From Janibacter indicus (GTDB lineage Bacteria > Actinomycetota > Actinomycetes > Actinomycetales > Dermatophilaceae): a stretch of 64,000 bases of DNA. This document shows positions 1 through 8,889 of the stretch, one piece after another; the stretch's first letter is position 1, and every line of letters starts with the position of its first letter. Under the pieces are notes generated by a model that was given only the letters and a program-made list of their open reading frames with translations, made no database searches and had not been told where the DNA came from. Location: the NCBI RefSeq assembly GCF_900176385.1, contig NZ_FWXN01000010.1, positions 62,001 to 126,000 of the forward strand, given 5' to 3'. The translations under genes were made by a program, and so were the position numbers.

Positions 1-582
1 ACCACGGAGCGCCGTCGTCCGGCGCGGGAGCGGCTGCTCACCGCAGCCGACGAGTTGATGTTCGTCGAGGGCGTCGTGCTGACGCCCGTCGACGTCATCC
101 TGCGTCGCGCCGGTGCCTCTCCCGCCACGCTCTACGCCAACTTCGGCAACAAGGACGGGCTCATCGCCGCGGCCCTCGAGCGTCGGCTGGGGGAGTGGAC
201 CGAGGTCTGGGACGCCGCGGTCGCCGACGCCGAGACGCCGACCGACCGGCTGCTCGCGATCTTCCCGGCGCTGCGGACCTACCAGCGCGAACGCCTCGAC
301 GAGCGGTGGTGCGCCTTCAGTGGGACGGCCGCCGCGACGGGTAACCCGGCGCCGGCGGTGGCCGAGATGCTCACGGCCGAGGACACCCTCCTCCACGAGC
401 GGATCGAGTCGCTCGCCGCCCAGGTGGTGCCGGGGGAGCGCGGGGTGCGGCTGGCCGACGAGGTCGTCGTCGCCTACCTCGGGGCCATCACCGGCATGCT
501 CCGCGGCGACCAGGAGCGGGCCATCGCCGCCGGCGAGCGCACCGCCGCCCACCTCGTCGAGGTCGCCCTCGCCGAGGTCTGA
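1..582 (+). CDS. TetR/AcrR family transcriptional regulator, 5' end outside window
   Basis: The reading frame is open from base 1 and ends at TGA 580-582, so the protein is cut at its N-terminus by the window edge. The visible start still contains the end of the TetR helix-turn-helix, with the characteristic ASPATLYANFGNKDGL stretch (recognition helix then the Y-x-x-F-x-x-K-x-x-L signature). The rest is a helical ligand-binding domain of about 140 residues. TetR proteins are dimeric repressors released by a small ligand. The ligand and target are unknown; the next gene is convergent, so context gives no hint. Confidence 0.85.
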   Translation, partial: TTERRRPARERLLTAADELMFVEGVVLTPVDVILRRAGASPATLYANFGNKDGLIAAALERRLGEWTEVWDAAVADAETPTDRLLAIFPALRTYQRERLDERWCAFSGTAAATGNPAPAVAEMLTAEDTLLHERIESLAAQVVPGERGVRLADEVVVAYLGAITGMLRGDQERAIAAGERTAAHLVEVALAEV

Positions 583-662
583 CGCTCAGGAGTGGGGGTC
601 GTTGCTCCCGTGTGCGGCACGAGGGGTCCAGCGAGGACGGCCCGGACATGCTGCCCACCTCA

Positions 663-1400
663 TCATGGGCGGCGCCACACGCTGACATGGGACTCGCTGT
701 CGGGGCCGAAGGGGGTCCCGCTCCAGTCCTCGTGGCGGCTCTCGAGCTCGAGCCCAGCGAGGCGGGCCATGAGGTCGAGCTCGCTGGGCCAGACGTAGCG
801 GTAGTTGTGGGTGCCCCGGCGGTAGCCGCCGTCGGGCCGCTGGGTCAGGTGGTGCGAGGTTGCCTGCTGGGTCACCGGGTCGAAGGTGTCGAACCCGACG
901 TGGCCGTCGGACACGTCGAAGGGGACCGCCACCTGGCCCGGGACGAGCCGACGCAGGGGAGGGACGCCGACCTCCACGACGAACCGGCCTCCGGGGGAGA
1001 GGTGACGTGCGGCGTTGCGGAAGCACTCGACCTGCTCGTCCTGCGTCCGCAGGTTGCCGATGGTGTTGAAGACGAGGAAGACCAGGGTGAACTCCCCGTC
1101 GGCGCGCACCGTCGCCATGTCACCGACGACCACCGTCAGGTCCTCCGCAGAGACCTTCGTCCGCAGCACGTCGACCATCGGGGCGGACAGCTCGATCCCG
1201 GTGACCGGGACCCCCTTCGCCAGCAGCGGGACCGCGACACGACCGGTGCCGATCGCGAGCTCGAGCACGGGCCCTCCACCCGCGAGTGCGGCGAGCGCGT
1301 CCACCACGGGATCCAGCACCGCCGGCGCGGACATGCCGGTACCCGCCGGGTCGTCGTAGCGCTGCGCCTGCTCGGCGGTCCACACGTCGCTGCTCGTCAT
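663..1400 (-). CDS. class I SAM-dependent methyltransferase
   Basis: A 245-residue protein starting at ATG 1400 (MTSSDVWTAEQAQRYDDP); a longer frame exists upstream but lacks homologous character. Motif I of the Rossmann methyltransferase fold is clear (VLELAIGTGRVAVPL), followed by the acidic end of strand 2 (GIELSAPMV), a motif II-like segment (VVVGDMATV) and the post-motif GGRFVVEVG. It belongs to the large group of small-molecule or unspecified methyltransferases; the substrate cannot be predicted. It is convergent with the TetR gene and divergent from the UvrA-like gene. Confidence 0.8.
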   Translation of the reverse strand: MTSSDVWTAEQAQRYDDPAGTGMSAPAVLDPVVDALAALAGGGPVLELAIGTGRVAVPLLAKGVPVTGIELSAPMVDVLRTKVSAEDLTVVVGDMATVRADGEFTLVFLVFNTIGNLRTQDEQVECFRNAARHLSPGGRFVVEVGVPPLRRLVPGQVAVPFDVSDGHVGFDTFDPVTQQATSHHLTQRPDGGYRRGTHNYRYVWPSELDLMARLAGLELESRHEDWSGTPFGPDSESHVSVWRRP

Positions 1401-1513
1401 CGCACCAGCACAGCAGGGCGAGGTCGCGGGCCGCCACCGGATTTCGACGACGTCGTCGCGGCGATCTGGTTGGATCACAGGTGGCCCACCCACCCCCTTC
1501 GTCTGGAGCTCGC

Positions 1514-3877
1514 ATGCCGCACGCCGCCGACAGCCACGACCTCATCCGGGTGCAGGGAGCGAGGGAGAACAACCTCAAGGACGTGAGCGTCGACCTGCCC
1601 AAGCGGCGGCTGACGGTCTTCACCGGGGTCTCGGGCTCGGGCAAGAGCTCGCTCGTCTTCGGGACGATCGCCTCCGAGTCGCGACGGCTCATCGACGAGA
1701 CCTACAGCGCCTTCCTCCAGGGCTTCATGCCCTCGTTGGCGCGGCCCGACGTCGACCACCTCGAGGGGCTGACGACGGCGATCATCGTCGACCAGGAGCG
1801 CATGGGGGCCAACCCGCGCTCGACCGTCGGCACGGCGACCGACGCCAACGCCATGCTCCGCATCTTGTACTCACGCCTCGGCCAGCCGCACGTCGGCCCG
1901 CCGACGGCCTTCTCCTTCAACGTCCCCACGCGCAAGGCGAGCGGGTCGATGACGACCGACAAGGGGACCCGCACCGAGCGCAAGACGGTCAAGCAGCAGG
2001 TGTACCTCGGCGGCATGTGCCCGCGCTGCGAGGGCATGGGCCAGGTGAGCGACATCGACCTCACCGCCCTCTACGACGACACCAAGACGCTCGAGGACGG
2101 GGCCCTCACCGTCCCCGGCTACTCGATGGACGGCTGGTACGGCCGACTCTTCGCCGGCATGGGCCTGCCGATGGACAAGCCCATCAAGGACTTCACCAAG
2201 AAGCAGCTCGAGACGATGCTGTGGAGCGAGCCGACGAAGATCAAGGTCGAGGGCGTCAACCTCACCTTCGAGGGGATCATCCCCAAGATCCAGAAGTCGA
2301 TGCTCTCCAAGGATCCGGAGGCGATGCAGCCGCACGTGCGCCGGTTCGTCGAGCGGGCCGTGACCTTCCAGACCTGCCCGGAGTGCGAGGGCACCCGCCT
2401 CACCCCGGAGGCCCGTGCGTCGAAGATCAAGGGCAAGAGCATCGCCGACCTGTGCTCGATGCAGATCAACGACCTGGCGGCCTGGGTGCGCGAGCTCGAC
2501 GAGCCCGGCTTCGAGCCGCTGCTCGCCGGGCTGCAGCACCTGCTCGACTCCTTCACCGAGATCGGTCTGGGCTACCTCTCCCTCGACCGCCCCGCGGGCA
2601 CCCTGTCGGGGGGAGAGGCGCAGCGGGCGAAGATGATCCGTCACCTCGGGTCCTCGCTCACCGACGTCACCTATGTCTTCGACGAGCCGACGATCGGGCT
2701 CCACCCGCACGACATCGACCGGATGAACGATCTGCTCCTGCGCCTGCGCGACAAGGGCAACACCGTGCTTGTCGTCGAGCACAAGCCGGAGACGATCGCC
2801 ATCGCCGACCATGCCGTCGACCTCGGCCCCATGGCGGGGTCGAAGGGGGGAGAGATCGTCTTCGAGGGGAGCGTCGAGGAGCTGCGGGCCAGCGACACCC
2901 TCACCGGGCGCCACCTCGACCACCGGGTCTCGCTCAAGGACGAGGTCCGCTCCGCCACAGGGGCGCTCGAGATCCGGGGTGCCAGCACGCACAACCTTCG
3001 GGACGTCGACGTCGACATCCCGACCGGGGTCCTCGTCGCGGTGACGGGCGTCGCCGGGTCGGGCAAGAGCTCGCTGATCCACTCGGGCCTCGACCACCGC
3101 GACGAGGTCGTCGTCGTCGACCAGTCGGCGATCAAGGGCTCGCGCAGGAGCAACCCCGCGACCTACACCGGGCTGCTCGAGCCGGTGCGCAAGGCCTTCG
3201 CCAAGGCCAACGGCGTCAAGCCGGCGCTCTTCAGCTCCAACTCCGAGGGCGCCTGCCCGACGTGCAACGGCGCAGGCGTGATCTTCACCGAGCTCGGGGT
3301 CATGGCCACGGTCGAGTCGCCGTGCGAGGACTGCGAGGGGCGCCGCTTCCAGGAGGCGGTGCTCGAGTACGAGCTCGCCGGCAAGAACATCGCCGACGTC
3401 CTCGAGATGTCGATGAGCGAGGCCGAGGCCTTCTTCGCCAAGGAGGGCCCGGCCTCCCTGCCCGCCGCACACAAGATCCTCACCCGTCTCGTCGACGTGG
3501 GCCTGGGCTACCTCACCCTCGGCCAGCCGCTGACGGCGCTGTCCGGTGGTGAGCGGCAGCGGCTCAAGCTCGCCGTGCACATGGGGGACAAGGGCGAGGT
3601 CTACGTCCTCGACGAGCCGACGACCGGCCTCCACCTCGCCGACGTCGACAACCTGCTCGCCCTGCTCGACCGCCTCGTCGACTCCGGCAAGTCGGCCATC
3701 GTCATCGAGCACCACCAGGCCGTCATGGCCCACGCCGACTGGATCATCGACCTCGGGCCCGGTGCCGGTCACGACGGTGGCCGGGTCGTCTTCGAGGGCA
3801 CACCTGCCGATCTCGTGGCGAAGGGGGAGACCCTCACCGCAACGCACCTTGCGGCCTACGTGGGTCACGAGAGTTAG
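1514..3877 (+). CDS. UvrA-like ABC ATPase (UvrA2 class)
   Basis: 787 residues, much shorter than canonical UvrA (about 950). Two ABC modules are complete: Walker [11 protein letters not shown] and [10 protein letters not shown], signatures [11 protein letters not shown] and [11 protein letters not shown], Walker [10 protein letters not shown] and VLDEPTTGL. Zinc-binding CxxC pairs remain ([33 protein letters not shown]). The short first insertion suggests the UvrB-interacting region is reduced, as in UvrA2/DrrC-type paralogs that protect DNA against intercalating drugs or act outside classical excision repair. ATG at 1514 directly precedes the conserved N-terminus ([15 protein letters not shown]). 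A role in DNA damage or drug tolerance is inferred from the family. Confidence 0.88.
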   Translation: MPHAADSHDLIRVQGARENNLKDVSVDLPKRRLTVFTGVSGSGKSSLVFGTIASESRRLIDETYSAFLQGFMPSLARPDVDHLEGLTTAIIVDQERMGANPRSTVGTATDANAMLRILYSRLGQPHVGPPTAFSFNVPTRKASGSMTTDKGTRTERKTVKQQVYLGGMCPRCEGMGQVSDIDLTALYDDTKTLEDGALTVPGYSMDGWYGRLFAGMGLPMDKPIKDFTKKQLETMLWSEPTKIKVEGVNLTFEGIIPKIQKSMLSKDPEAMQPHVRRFVERAVTFQTCPECEGTRLTPEARASKIKGKSIADLCSMQINDLAAWVRELDEPGFEPLLAGLQHLLDSFTEIGLGYLSLDRPAGTLSGGEAQRAKMIRHLGSSLTDVTYVFDEPTIGLHPHDIDRMNDLLLRLRDKGNTVLVVEHKPETIAIADHAVDLGPMAGSKGGEIVFEGSVEELRASDTLTGRHLDHRVSLKDEVRSATGALEIRGASTHNLRDVDVDIPTGVLVAVTGVAGSGKSSLIHSGLDHRDEVVVVDQSAIKGSRRSNPATYTGLLEPVRKAFAKANGVKPALFSSNSEGACPTCNGAGVIFTELGVMATVESPCEDCEGRRFQEAVLEYELAGKNIADVLEMSMSEAEAFFAKEGPASLPAAHKILTRLVDVGLGYLTLGQPLTALSGGERQRLKLAVHMGDKGEVYVLDEPTTGLHLADVDNLLALLDRLVDSGKSAIVIEHHQAVMAHADWIIDLGPGAGHDGGRVVFEGTPADLVAKGETLTATHLAAYVGHES

Positions 3878-3889
3878 GACGCCTCCCTC

Positions 3890-4163
3890 GCGCGGCCGCC
3901 GCGCGGTGTCCCTGAGCGTCGGCGAGTGGGCCCAGGACGACGTCGAGGACGCCGACATCGAGGTCATCAAGAACTCCGGCACGACGTACAACTACGAGGA
4001 CAAGACCTTCGCTACGGGGTGAAGTTCTGTGAGGCCTTCGACGCCGACGTCGCCATGCTGGCGACGATCGCCCTGGCCGTCGAGGAGGTCACCCCCGACC
4101 TCGCCAAGGCAGCCGCCAAGGCGAAGTGGTCGGGCGTCACGCTCCGCCCCGACACCGACGGGC
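3890..4163 (+). pseudogene. coding remnant in two frames, identity unknown
   Basis: Between the UvrA-like stop and the convergent SDR there are two short coding-looking stretches in different frames. The first (about 3908-4020) reads SVGEWAQDDVEDADIEVIKN then SGTTYNYEDKTFATG and stops. The second (about 4019-4163) reads AFDADVAMLATIALAVEEV and TPDLAKAAAKAKWSGVTLRP. They look like one former gene broken by a frameshift at about 4018 and lacking both ends. I do not recognise the family. Amino acid composition is protein-like rather than shadow-like. Confidence 0.45.
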
Positions 4164-5081
4164 TCAGCGCCGGCCGAGCCGCCGGTGGCCCTGCTGATGC
4201 TTGCGCAGCCGACGCTGGGTCCGCTCGCCCTGCCGGACGACGAAGGGGGTCAGGGCCAGCCCGAGCGCCGGGAAGAGGTCGCCGAACCGGACCACGGCCC
4301 CTCGCCACCCGGGCAGGGCGGTCACGAGCCGCGGCTCGTCGAGGACCTTGCCCACCGCGGTCACCACCTCGTGGGGCTGGAGGAGCTTGCCGGAGAAGGA
4401 GAGCGCGGCACCGGGGTCGTCGAGCCGGTCGTGGAGCATCGGGGTCCAGATGCCGTCGGGGCAGATGCACGAGATGTGCACGTCCTTGACCTTCGCTGCG
4501 CGCAGGTCGGCCATGGTGCTCAGGCTGAACCCCATGACCGCGTGCTTCGAGGCGGCGTAGACCCCCTCGCCGGGCACCGCGGTCAGGCCGGCGAGCGAGG
4601 CGATGTTGATGACCTGTCCGCCACCGCTGGCCCGCATCGACTCGATGGCGGCCAGGGTGCCGTTCATCGTCCCGATCGCGTTGACCTCGAGCATCAGACG
4701 GCGCTGCCGTGCGTCGTGCTCCCACGCGGGCCCGGTGAAGAGCACGCCGGCATTGTTGACCCAGACGTCCAGGCGACCGGCGATGGCGATGATCCGGTCG
4801 CGCGCGGCCCGCACGGCCGCGTCGTCACGCACGTCGAGGGTGAGGGCCGTGGCCCGCTCGCCGAGCTCGCTCGCTGCCTGCTGCGCTGCAGCGTCGTCGA
4901 CGTCGGTGACGAGCACGTGGTGGCCGCGCTCGACGAGCATGGTGGCGATCTGGCGGCCGAGACCGCGCCCGGCCCCGGTGACCACCGCCCCGGCCGGCCA
5001 GCGATGGCCCGTGGCGGGGGCGGTGTCGACGGGCTGGGTGTCGCTCGCGCGGGGGCTCTTGCGGTGGTTGGCAGGGGTCAC
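4164..5081 (-). CDS. short-chain dehydrogenase/reductase (SDR)
   Basis: A classical SDR with cofactor motif TGAGRGLG, NNAG (VWVNNAG), catalytic Ser in NIASLAG and the YxxxK pair in YAASKHAVMG. A C-terminal extension of about 60 residues after the fold ends in a strongly basic tail (RTQRRLRKHQQGHRRLGRR). I place the start at GTG 5081 (VTPANHRK): a GTG at 5108 is also in frame but sits inside a 12-bp hairpin, and the hairpin arm supplies a GGGAG Shine-Dalgarno for 5081. Substrate unknown. It lies about 50 bp after terC on the same strand, separated by that hairpin. Confidence 0.85.
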   Translation of the reverse strand: MTPANHRKSPRASDTQPVDTAPATGHRWPAGAVVTGAGRGLGRQIATMLVERGHHVLVTDVDDAAAQQAASELGERATALTLDVRDDAAVRAARDRIIAIAGRLDVWVNNAGVLFTGPAWEHDARQRRLMLEVNAIGTMNGTLAAIESMRASGGGQVINIASLAGLTAVPGEGVYAASKHAVMGFSLSTMADLRAAKVKDVHISCICPDGIWTPMLHDRLDDPGAALSFSGKLLQPHEVVTAVGKVLDEPRLVTALPGWRGAVVRFGDLFPALGLALTPFVVRQGERTQRRLRKHQQGHRRLGRR

Positions 5082-5090
5082 AGCGGCAGT

Positions 5091-5119
5091 CTCCCGCACC
5101 GGGGCCACCGGTGCGGGAG
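5091..5119 (-). terminator. hairpin between terC and the SDR gene
   Basis: Perfect 12-bp stem: CTCCCGCACCGG at 5091-5102 pairs with CCGGTGCGGGAG at 5108-5119, loop of 5 nt. It lies 15 bp after the terC stop on the minus strand and just before the SDR start, so it probably attenuates or ends terC transcription. No clear U-tract follows. Confidence 0.55.
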
Positions 5120-5133
5120 ATCAGCCGCGACGC

Positions 5134-6159
5134 TCAGACGTCGACCCTCTCGTGGTCGTCGTCGCGGAGGTCCGCTTGCGTGGCGTCCGTCCGGTCGAGC
5201 GAGCGCATCCGCCACAGCGAGGCGACCACGGCCACGACCATCGACACGAGGATGACCACGAGCGAGTGCCAGGTCTCGATGTGCGGCACCCACGTGATCG
5301 GCTCGCCGCCGTTGATCCAGCTCACCTCGTTGGCCTCCATGGCGTGCAGGACGAGCTTGACGCCGATGAACCCGAGGATCGCGGCGATGCCGTAGTGGAG
5401 GTAGACGAGGCGCTCGAGCAGCCCGCCGAGGAGGAAGTACAGCTGGCGCAGACCCATGAGCGCGAAGATGTTGCACGCGAAGACCAGGAAGGGGTCGGTG
5501 GTCACCGAGAAGATCGCCGGGATCGAGTCGATGGCGAAGACGAGGTCGGCGGTGCCCAGCGCAAGGATCACCAGGACGAAGGGGGTGAAGAAGCGCACCC
5601 CGTCCTTGCGCACGACGGCCTTGGACCCGTGCCACTCGTCGGTGAAGTTCAGGCGGCGCTTGAGGGTGCGGATGACGAGGTTGTCGGGGGCGCCCCCTTC
5701 GTCGTCGTGGCCGAAGGCCTGCTTCCAGGCGACGTACACGAGGTAGGCGCCGAAGAGGTAGAAGACCCAGGCGAAGGACTCGATGACCTGCACGCCGACG
5801 AGGATGAAGATGCCCCGCAGGACGATGGCGATGAGGATGCCGATCATCAGCACCCGCTGCTGGAGCGCGTGCGGCACCGCGAAGCTGCCCAGCAGGATGA
5901 TGAAGACGAAGAGGTTGTCGATCGAGAGCGAGTACTCCAGCAGCCAACCGGTGAGGAACTCGCCGGAGCGTTGGGTGTCGCCCATGGCGAAGAGCACGCC
6001 GGCGAAGACCAGGGCGAGTGAGACGTAGACGGCGACCCAGGCGCTCGACTCCTTCATCGACGGCACGTGGGGACGCTTGATGACCAGGAGCAGGTCGAGG
6101 ATCAGGATCGCGCTGAGCACCGTCAGCGAGGCGATCTCGAAGATCTGGTAGGCGGACAC
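5134..6159 (-). CDS. TerC/Alx family integral membrane protein
   Basis: 341 residues from a GTG start at 6159 (SAYQIFEIASLTVL), preceded by GAAGGG as ribosome site. About nine hydrophobic helices are visible. Family hallmarks are present: the acidic EYSLSIDNLFVFIILL helix and the second LGTADLVFAIDSIPAIF helix, both with the DN/DS acidic residues thought to carry metal. TerC/Alx/MeeF proteins export manganese, often to load secreted metalloenzymes. The manganese-type riboswitch immediately upstream agrees with this role. Confidence 0.9.
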   Translation of the reverse strand: MSAYQIFEIASLTVLSAILILDLLLVIKRPHVPSMKESSAWVAVYVSLALVFAGVLFAMGDTQRSGEFLTGWLLEYSLSIDNLFVFIILLGSFAVPHALQQRVLMIGILIAIVLRGIFILVGVQVIESFAWVFYLFGAYLVYVAWKQAFGHDDEGGAPDNLVIRTLKRRLNFTDEWHGSKAVVRKDGVRFFTPFVLVILALGTADLVFAIDSIPAIFSVTTDPFLVFACNIFALMGLRQLYFLLGGLLERLVYLHYGIAAILGFIGVKLVLHAMEANEVSWINGGEPITWVPHIETWHSLVVILVSMVVAVVASLWRMRSLDRTDATQADLRDDDHERVDV

Positions 6160-6197
6160 GGAAGAACCCTTCGGGGTGGGGGACGGCGGACAACTCC

Positions 6198-6290
6198 GCG
6201 AACGTCTCTCCCGCGCTGTGCGCGCCTCCACGACCGGGAGCCGAGGCCCCGTAGTGACGATCGTGGCGTGTCGGGATACTCCCCTTCGCC
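6198..6290 (-). promoter_or_regulatory. yybP-ykoY manganese riboswitch candidate upstream of terC
   Basis: On the minus strand the leader opens with GGCGAAGGGGAGTATCCC and closes with GGGAGAGACGTTCGC. These are the two conserved pieces of the yybP-ykoY aptamer; GCGAA and TTCGC pair as P1. A GC-rich variable arm lies between them. The element ends about 38 nt before the GTG start of a TerC-family gene, the classical downstream gene of this Mn2+ sensor (for example E. coli alx). I identified it by eye from conserved blocks; a covariance search would settle it. Confidence 0.75.
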
Positions 6291-6334
6291 GCTTGCAACT
6301 TACCTGCGGGGGAGTGCCACGACGAAATCGGGCG

Positions 6335-7744
6335 TCAGAGGATCGTGCCGTCCGGGTCGTAGGTGGCGCGGACCTGCGTGTGCCGGGTCGCGTTGCCGGA
6401 GAGGTACTCCCGCTGGGGCCGGCCGGCCTCGAGATAGCCCAGGTAGCCACCCGAGCTGCGTGCTCCCATGAGGTCGTGGGCGTGGGCGATCCACGAGCGG
6501 GCGCGGCTGTAGTGGGTCGACGTGGCGCTCGTGGGCAGGCCGACGTACCACTGGACGCTGGCGGTGTGGTTGCGCCACGGGAAGGGCGTGGCCGTCGCCC
6601 ACGGGGAGCCCACCGCGCCGTCGAGCGGGTCGAGGATCGCCGAGGCAGCCAGGCCCCGAGAGGCTGCCGATCGCATGGCGGAGACGACGGCCTCGGCTGT
6701 GCCGCTCGTCATGACCCGCACGATGTCGGCGCCGGCGACGAAGCGGGTGCGGGGCGTCGTCGACCCGCCGCCGAGGTAGCGGATGGCGTCGAGGTGGGCA
6801 CGTGACGTCGTGCTCGTGCGGGTGGGGGTGATGCCGATGGCGCGGCGAAGGGAGAGCGCCCGGGAGTCCTGCCGTCCGGCGGGGCAGACGCCGAAGACCC
6901 GCACGGACAGCGACGACCCGGCGGTGTCGACGTGTGCATTGGCCCAGGTGTCGCTCGGCTGCTCGGCGACCCACTCCGCCCACCGGCGCACCACGGTGGC
7001 GGCCGACGACGCGGGGAAGCTCAGCGAGAAGAAGCCCATCGACGTCGCCGGGATGGTCCGGTAGGTGAAGGACGTGACGAGGGCCGCGCCGGAGCCGCCT
7101 CCGCGCAGCGCCCAGTAGAGGTCCGCGTCGTGGGAGGCGTCGACGGTGCGGATCCGACCGCGGCCGTCGACGACGGTGGCACGGACGAGGCGGTCCGCGG
7201 TCAGGCCGTAGCGCCGGCTGTCGACGCCGAGTCCGCCGGCCAGGGTGAGCCCGGCGGTGCCGACCGTGGGGCAGGTGCCGGTGGGGATCGAGCGCCCTTG
7301 TGCGGCAAGGGCCTCGTGGACGGAGTAGAGGCCGGCGCCCGCCCCGACGGTCGTCTGGGTCCGGCCCGGTGTGAGGTCGACCGACCGGAGGCTGCGGGTG
7401 TCGACGACGAGGGCGCCGGTCGTGGCCGATGCACCGACGTAGGAGTGGCCCCCGGAGCGGCCGGTGACCCGCAGCCCGTGGTCACGGGCGAAGCCCACGC
7501 AGGTGGCGACGTCGCGGGTGGACAGCACCCGGGCCACGGCGGCTGGACGCCGGTAGTCCCAGTGCGGGTCGAAGAGCGGGGCTCGGCTGCGGTAGGCCGA
7601 GGTGCCCGGCAGGGACACGCTCCCGCGCAGGGCGGCAGACAGGTCGGCCCAGTCACCGGGGCTCGGTCCGGCCGACGCTCCCTGAGCGGCGACGAGGGGG
7701 AGCGCGGCCCCCGCGCCGAGGACGGTACGGCGTGTGATCTCCAT
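6335..7744 (-). CDS. secreted FAD-linked oxidase (BBE type, Tat signal)
   Basis: 469 residues. The N-terminus MEITRRTVLGAGAALPLVAA is a twin-arginine signal followed by AxA cleavage, so the enzyme is exported folded. The PCMH-type FAD-binding domain shows GRSGGHSYVGAS, where the His is normally the covalent FAD anchor, then TVGTAGLTLAGGLGVDSRRYG. The C-terminal BBE segment carries a GGYLGYLEAG motif and the usual (Q/R)xxYLSGNA-like end. Family members oxidise sugars, alkaloids or lactams with O2. The actual substrate is unknown. It stands alone between terC and the OB-fold gene. Confidence 0.88.
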   Translation of the reverse strand: MEITRRTVLGAGAALPLVAAQGASAGPSPGDWADLSAALRGSVSLPGTSAYRSRAPLFDPHWDYRRPAAVARVLSTRDVATCVGFARDHGLRVTGRSGGHSYVGASATTGALVVDTRSLRSVDLTPGRTQTTVGAGAGLYSVHEALAAQGRSIPTGTCPTVGTAGLTLAGGLGVDSRRYGLTADRLVRATVVDGRGRIRTVDASHDADLYWALRGGGSGAALVTSFTYRTIPATSMGFFSLSFPASSAATVVRRWAEWVAEQPSDTWANAHVDTAGSSLSVRVFGVCPAGRQDSRALSLRRAIGITPTRTSTTSRAHLDAIRYLGGGSTTPRTRFVAGADIVRVMTSGTAEAVVSAMRSAASRGLAASAILDPLDGAVGSPWATATPFPWRNHTASVQWYVGLPTSATSTHYSRARSWIAHAHDLMGARSSGGYLGYLEAGRPQREYLSGNATRHTQVRATYDPDGTIL

Positions 7745-7915
7745 GCCTCGTCAGACGTCTGGGCACGCCAGGTGGTTGTCGTCGTCATCCCTTCGTGACC
7801 TGCGCTCGTCCCCACACGACGACGCACGTCGGTGCCCGTCCACAGGTCCGGGTGCGACACCTCGGTCGGCCGCTCGCTGGGCCACGGTGGACGGACACAC
7901 GACGAGGGGAGTGCC

Positions 7916-8245
7916 ATGAGCGGGTCGACGACCGAGGCGATCGAGGAGACCAACGAGGTCGCGCTGACCGGGCGGCTGAGTGGTGAGGCGAGCATCCGCG
8001 AGCTGCCGAGCGGGGACGAGCTGGTGACGTGGCGGGTCGTCGTCGCGCGGGGAGAGGGCGAGCCGGTCGACACGATCGACCTGGCCTGCTGGACCGCCGG
8101 CACCCGTCGGGCCGCGCGGCGGCTGGCCGACGGTGATCGCGTCCGGGTCGAAGGGAGCCTGCGGCGCCGCTTCTTCCGGACCCCGGCCGGGGCGGCCAGC
8201 CGCTACGAGGTCGAGGTCAGACGGCTCGTCCGGGACCGCCGATGA
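7916..8245 (+). CDS. single-stranded DNA-binding (OB-fold) protein, short
   Basis: 109 residues starting at ATG 7916 with GACGAGGGGA upstream. The OB-fold pattern is that of [24 protein letters not shown], then [20 protein letters not shown], the [26 protein letters not shown] block, and a final strand. It lacks the long disordered acidic tail of housekeeping SSB, so it is an accessory paralog. It is followed by vapBC on the same strand, 20 bp away, but need not share function. Confidence 0.8.
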   Translation: MSGSTTEAIEETNEVALTGRLSGEASIRELPSGDELVTWRVVVARGEGEPVDTIDLACWTAGTRRAARRLADGDRVRVEGSLRRRFFRTPAGAASRYEVEVRRLVRDRR

Positions 8246-8257
8246 TCGAGGTGTATC

Positions 8258-8265
8258 CTTGGTGT
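8258..8265 (+). promoter_or_regulatory. repeated GTGTAT motif before vapB
   Basis: GTGTAT occurs twice in the 20 bp immediately upstream of and overlapping the vapB start (within about 8251-8267, separated by CCTTG). A direct repeat here is where VapB/VapBC complexes usually bind to repress their own operon. That it is an operator is inference from position. Confidence 0.3.
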
Positions 8266-8475
8266 ATGGGGCGCACCAACATCGAGATCGACGACGACCT
8301 CATCGCCGAGGCCATGCGTCGCTATGGGCTCGCGACCAAGCGTGAGGCGGTCGACTTCGCCCTGCGTCGTCTCGTGGGGCCGGTCATGACGCGCGAGGAG
8401 ATGCTCGCGATGGAGGGCAGTGGCTGGGACGGCGACCTCGACCAGGTGAGGTCCGACCCGGTGGAGCCGGTGTGA
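8266..8475 (+). CDS. vapB: VapB-family antitoxin
   Basis: 69 residues. The N-terminal [20 protein letters not shown] then [18 protein letters not shown] is the ribbon-helix-helix (VapB, DUF2191-like) signature. The acidic C-terminal tail ([14 protein letters not shown]) would wrap the toxin. Start ATG 8266 is chosen because the conserved domain begins there; an upstream ATG in frame adds only eight residues. Its stop overlaps the toxin GTG start (GTGA), so the two are translationally coupled. Confidence 0.9.
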   Translation: MGRTNIEIDDDLIAEAMRRYGLATKREAVDFALRRLVGPVMTREEMLAMEGSGWDGDLDQVRSDPVEPV

Positions 8476-8870
8476 CGCTCGTCGACACCTCCGTGTGGAT
8501 CGAGTACCTGCGCGGCACCGACTCGCCGTCCACCCGCTATGTGCGAGAGCACCTCGGCGGCGACCTGCACACCACCGAGCCCGTGCTCATGGAGCTGCTC
8601 GCGGGGGCTCGCGTCGGGGCGTCGACCGCGCGGCTCGAGCGGTTGCTCCTCAGCCAGAGTTGGGTGCGCCTGGAGCCGCCGCTCGACCATCGAGGTGCGG
8701 TTGACGTCTTCCACGCCTGCCGCTCGGACGGGCATCCCGTCCGGTCGCTCAACGATTGCCTCATCGCTGCCGCGGCGCTGCGGGTCGGCCTCCCGGTGGC
8801 CCATCGCGACGCCGACTTCGAGCGCATCGCAGCAGTCACCGGCCTCACCGTCGTCGACCTGCGTGGGTGA
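8472..8870 (+). CDS. vapC: VapC-family PIN-domain toxin RNase
   Basis: 132 residues beginning [15 protein letters not shown], where the first Asp (VDTS) is the first PIN acidic residue. Others are in [21 protein letters not shown] and [10 protein letters not shown], completing the Mg2+ site. VapC toxins cleave tRNA or rRNA when the labile antitoxin is lost. GTG start at 8472 overlaps the vapB stop. All catalytic residues appear intact, so the module should be functional. Confidence 0.92.
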   Translation: MTLVDTSVWIEYLRGTDSPSTRYVREHLGGDLHTTEPVLMELLAGARVGASTARLERLLLSQSWVRLEPPLDHRGAVDVFHACRSDGHPVRSLNDCLIAAAALRVGLPVAHRDADFERIAAVTGLTVVDLRG

Positions 8871-8889
8871 CCGAGAGCTCTGCCTGGGC

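Noticed and set aside
1871-3991. A 706-codon minus-strand frame opposite the UvrA-like gene.
   Set aside because: High-GC third positions keep antisense frames open; the plus strand has complete ABC motifs.
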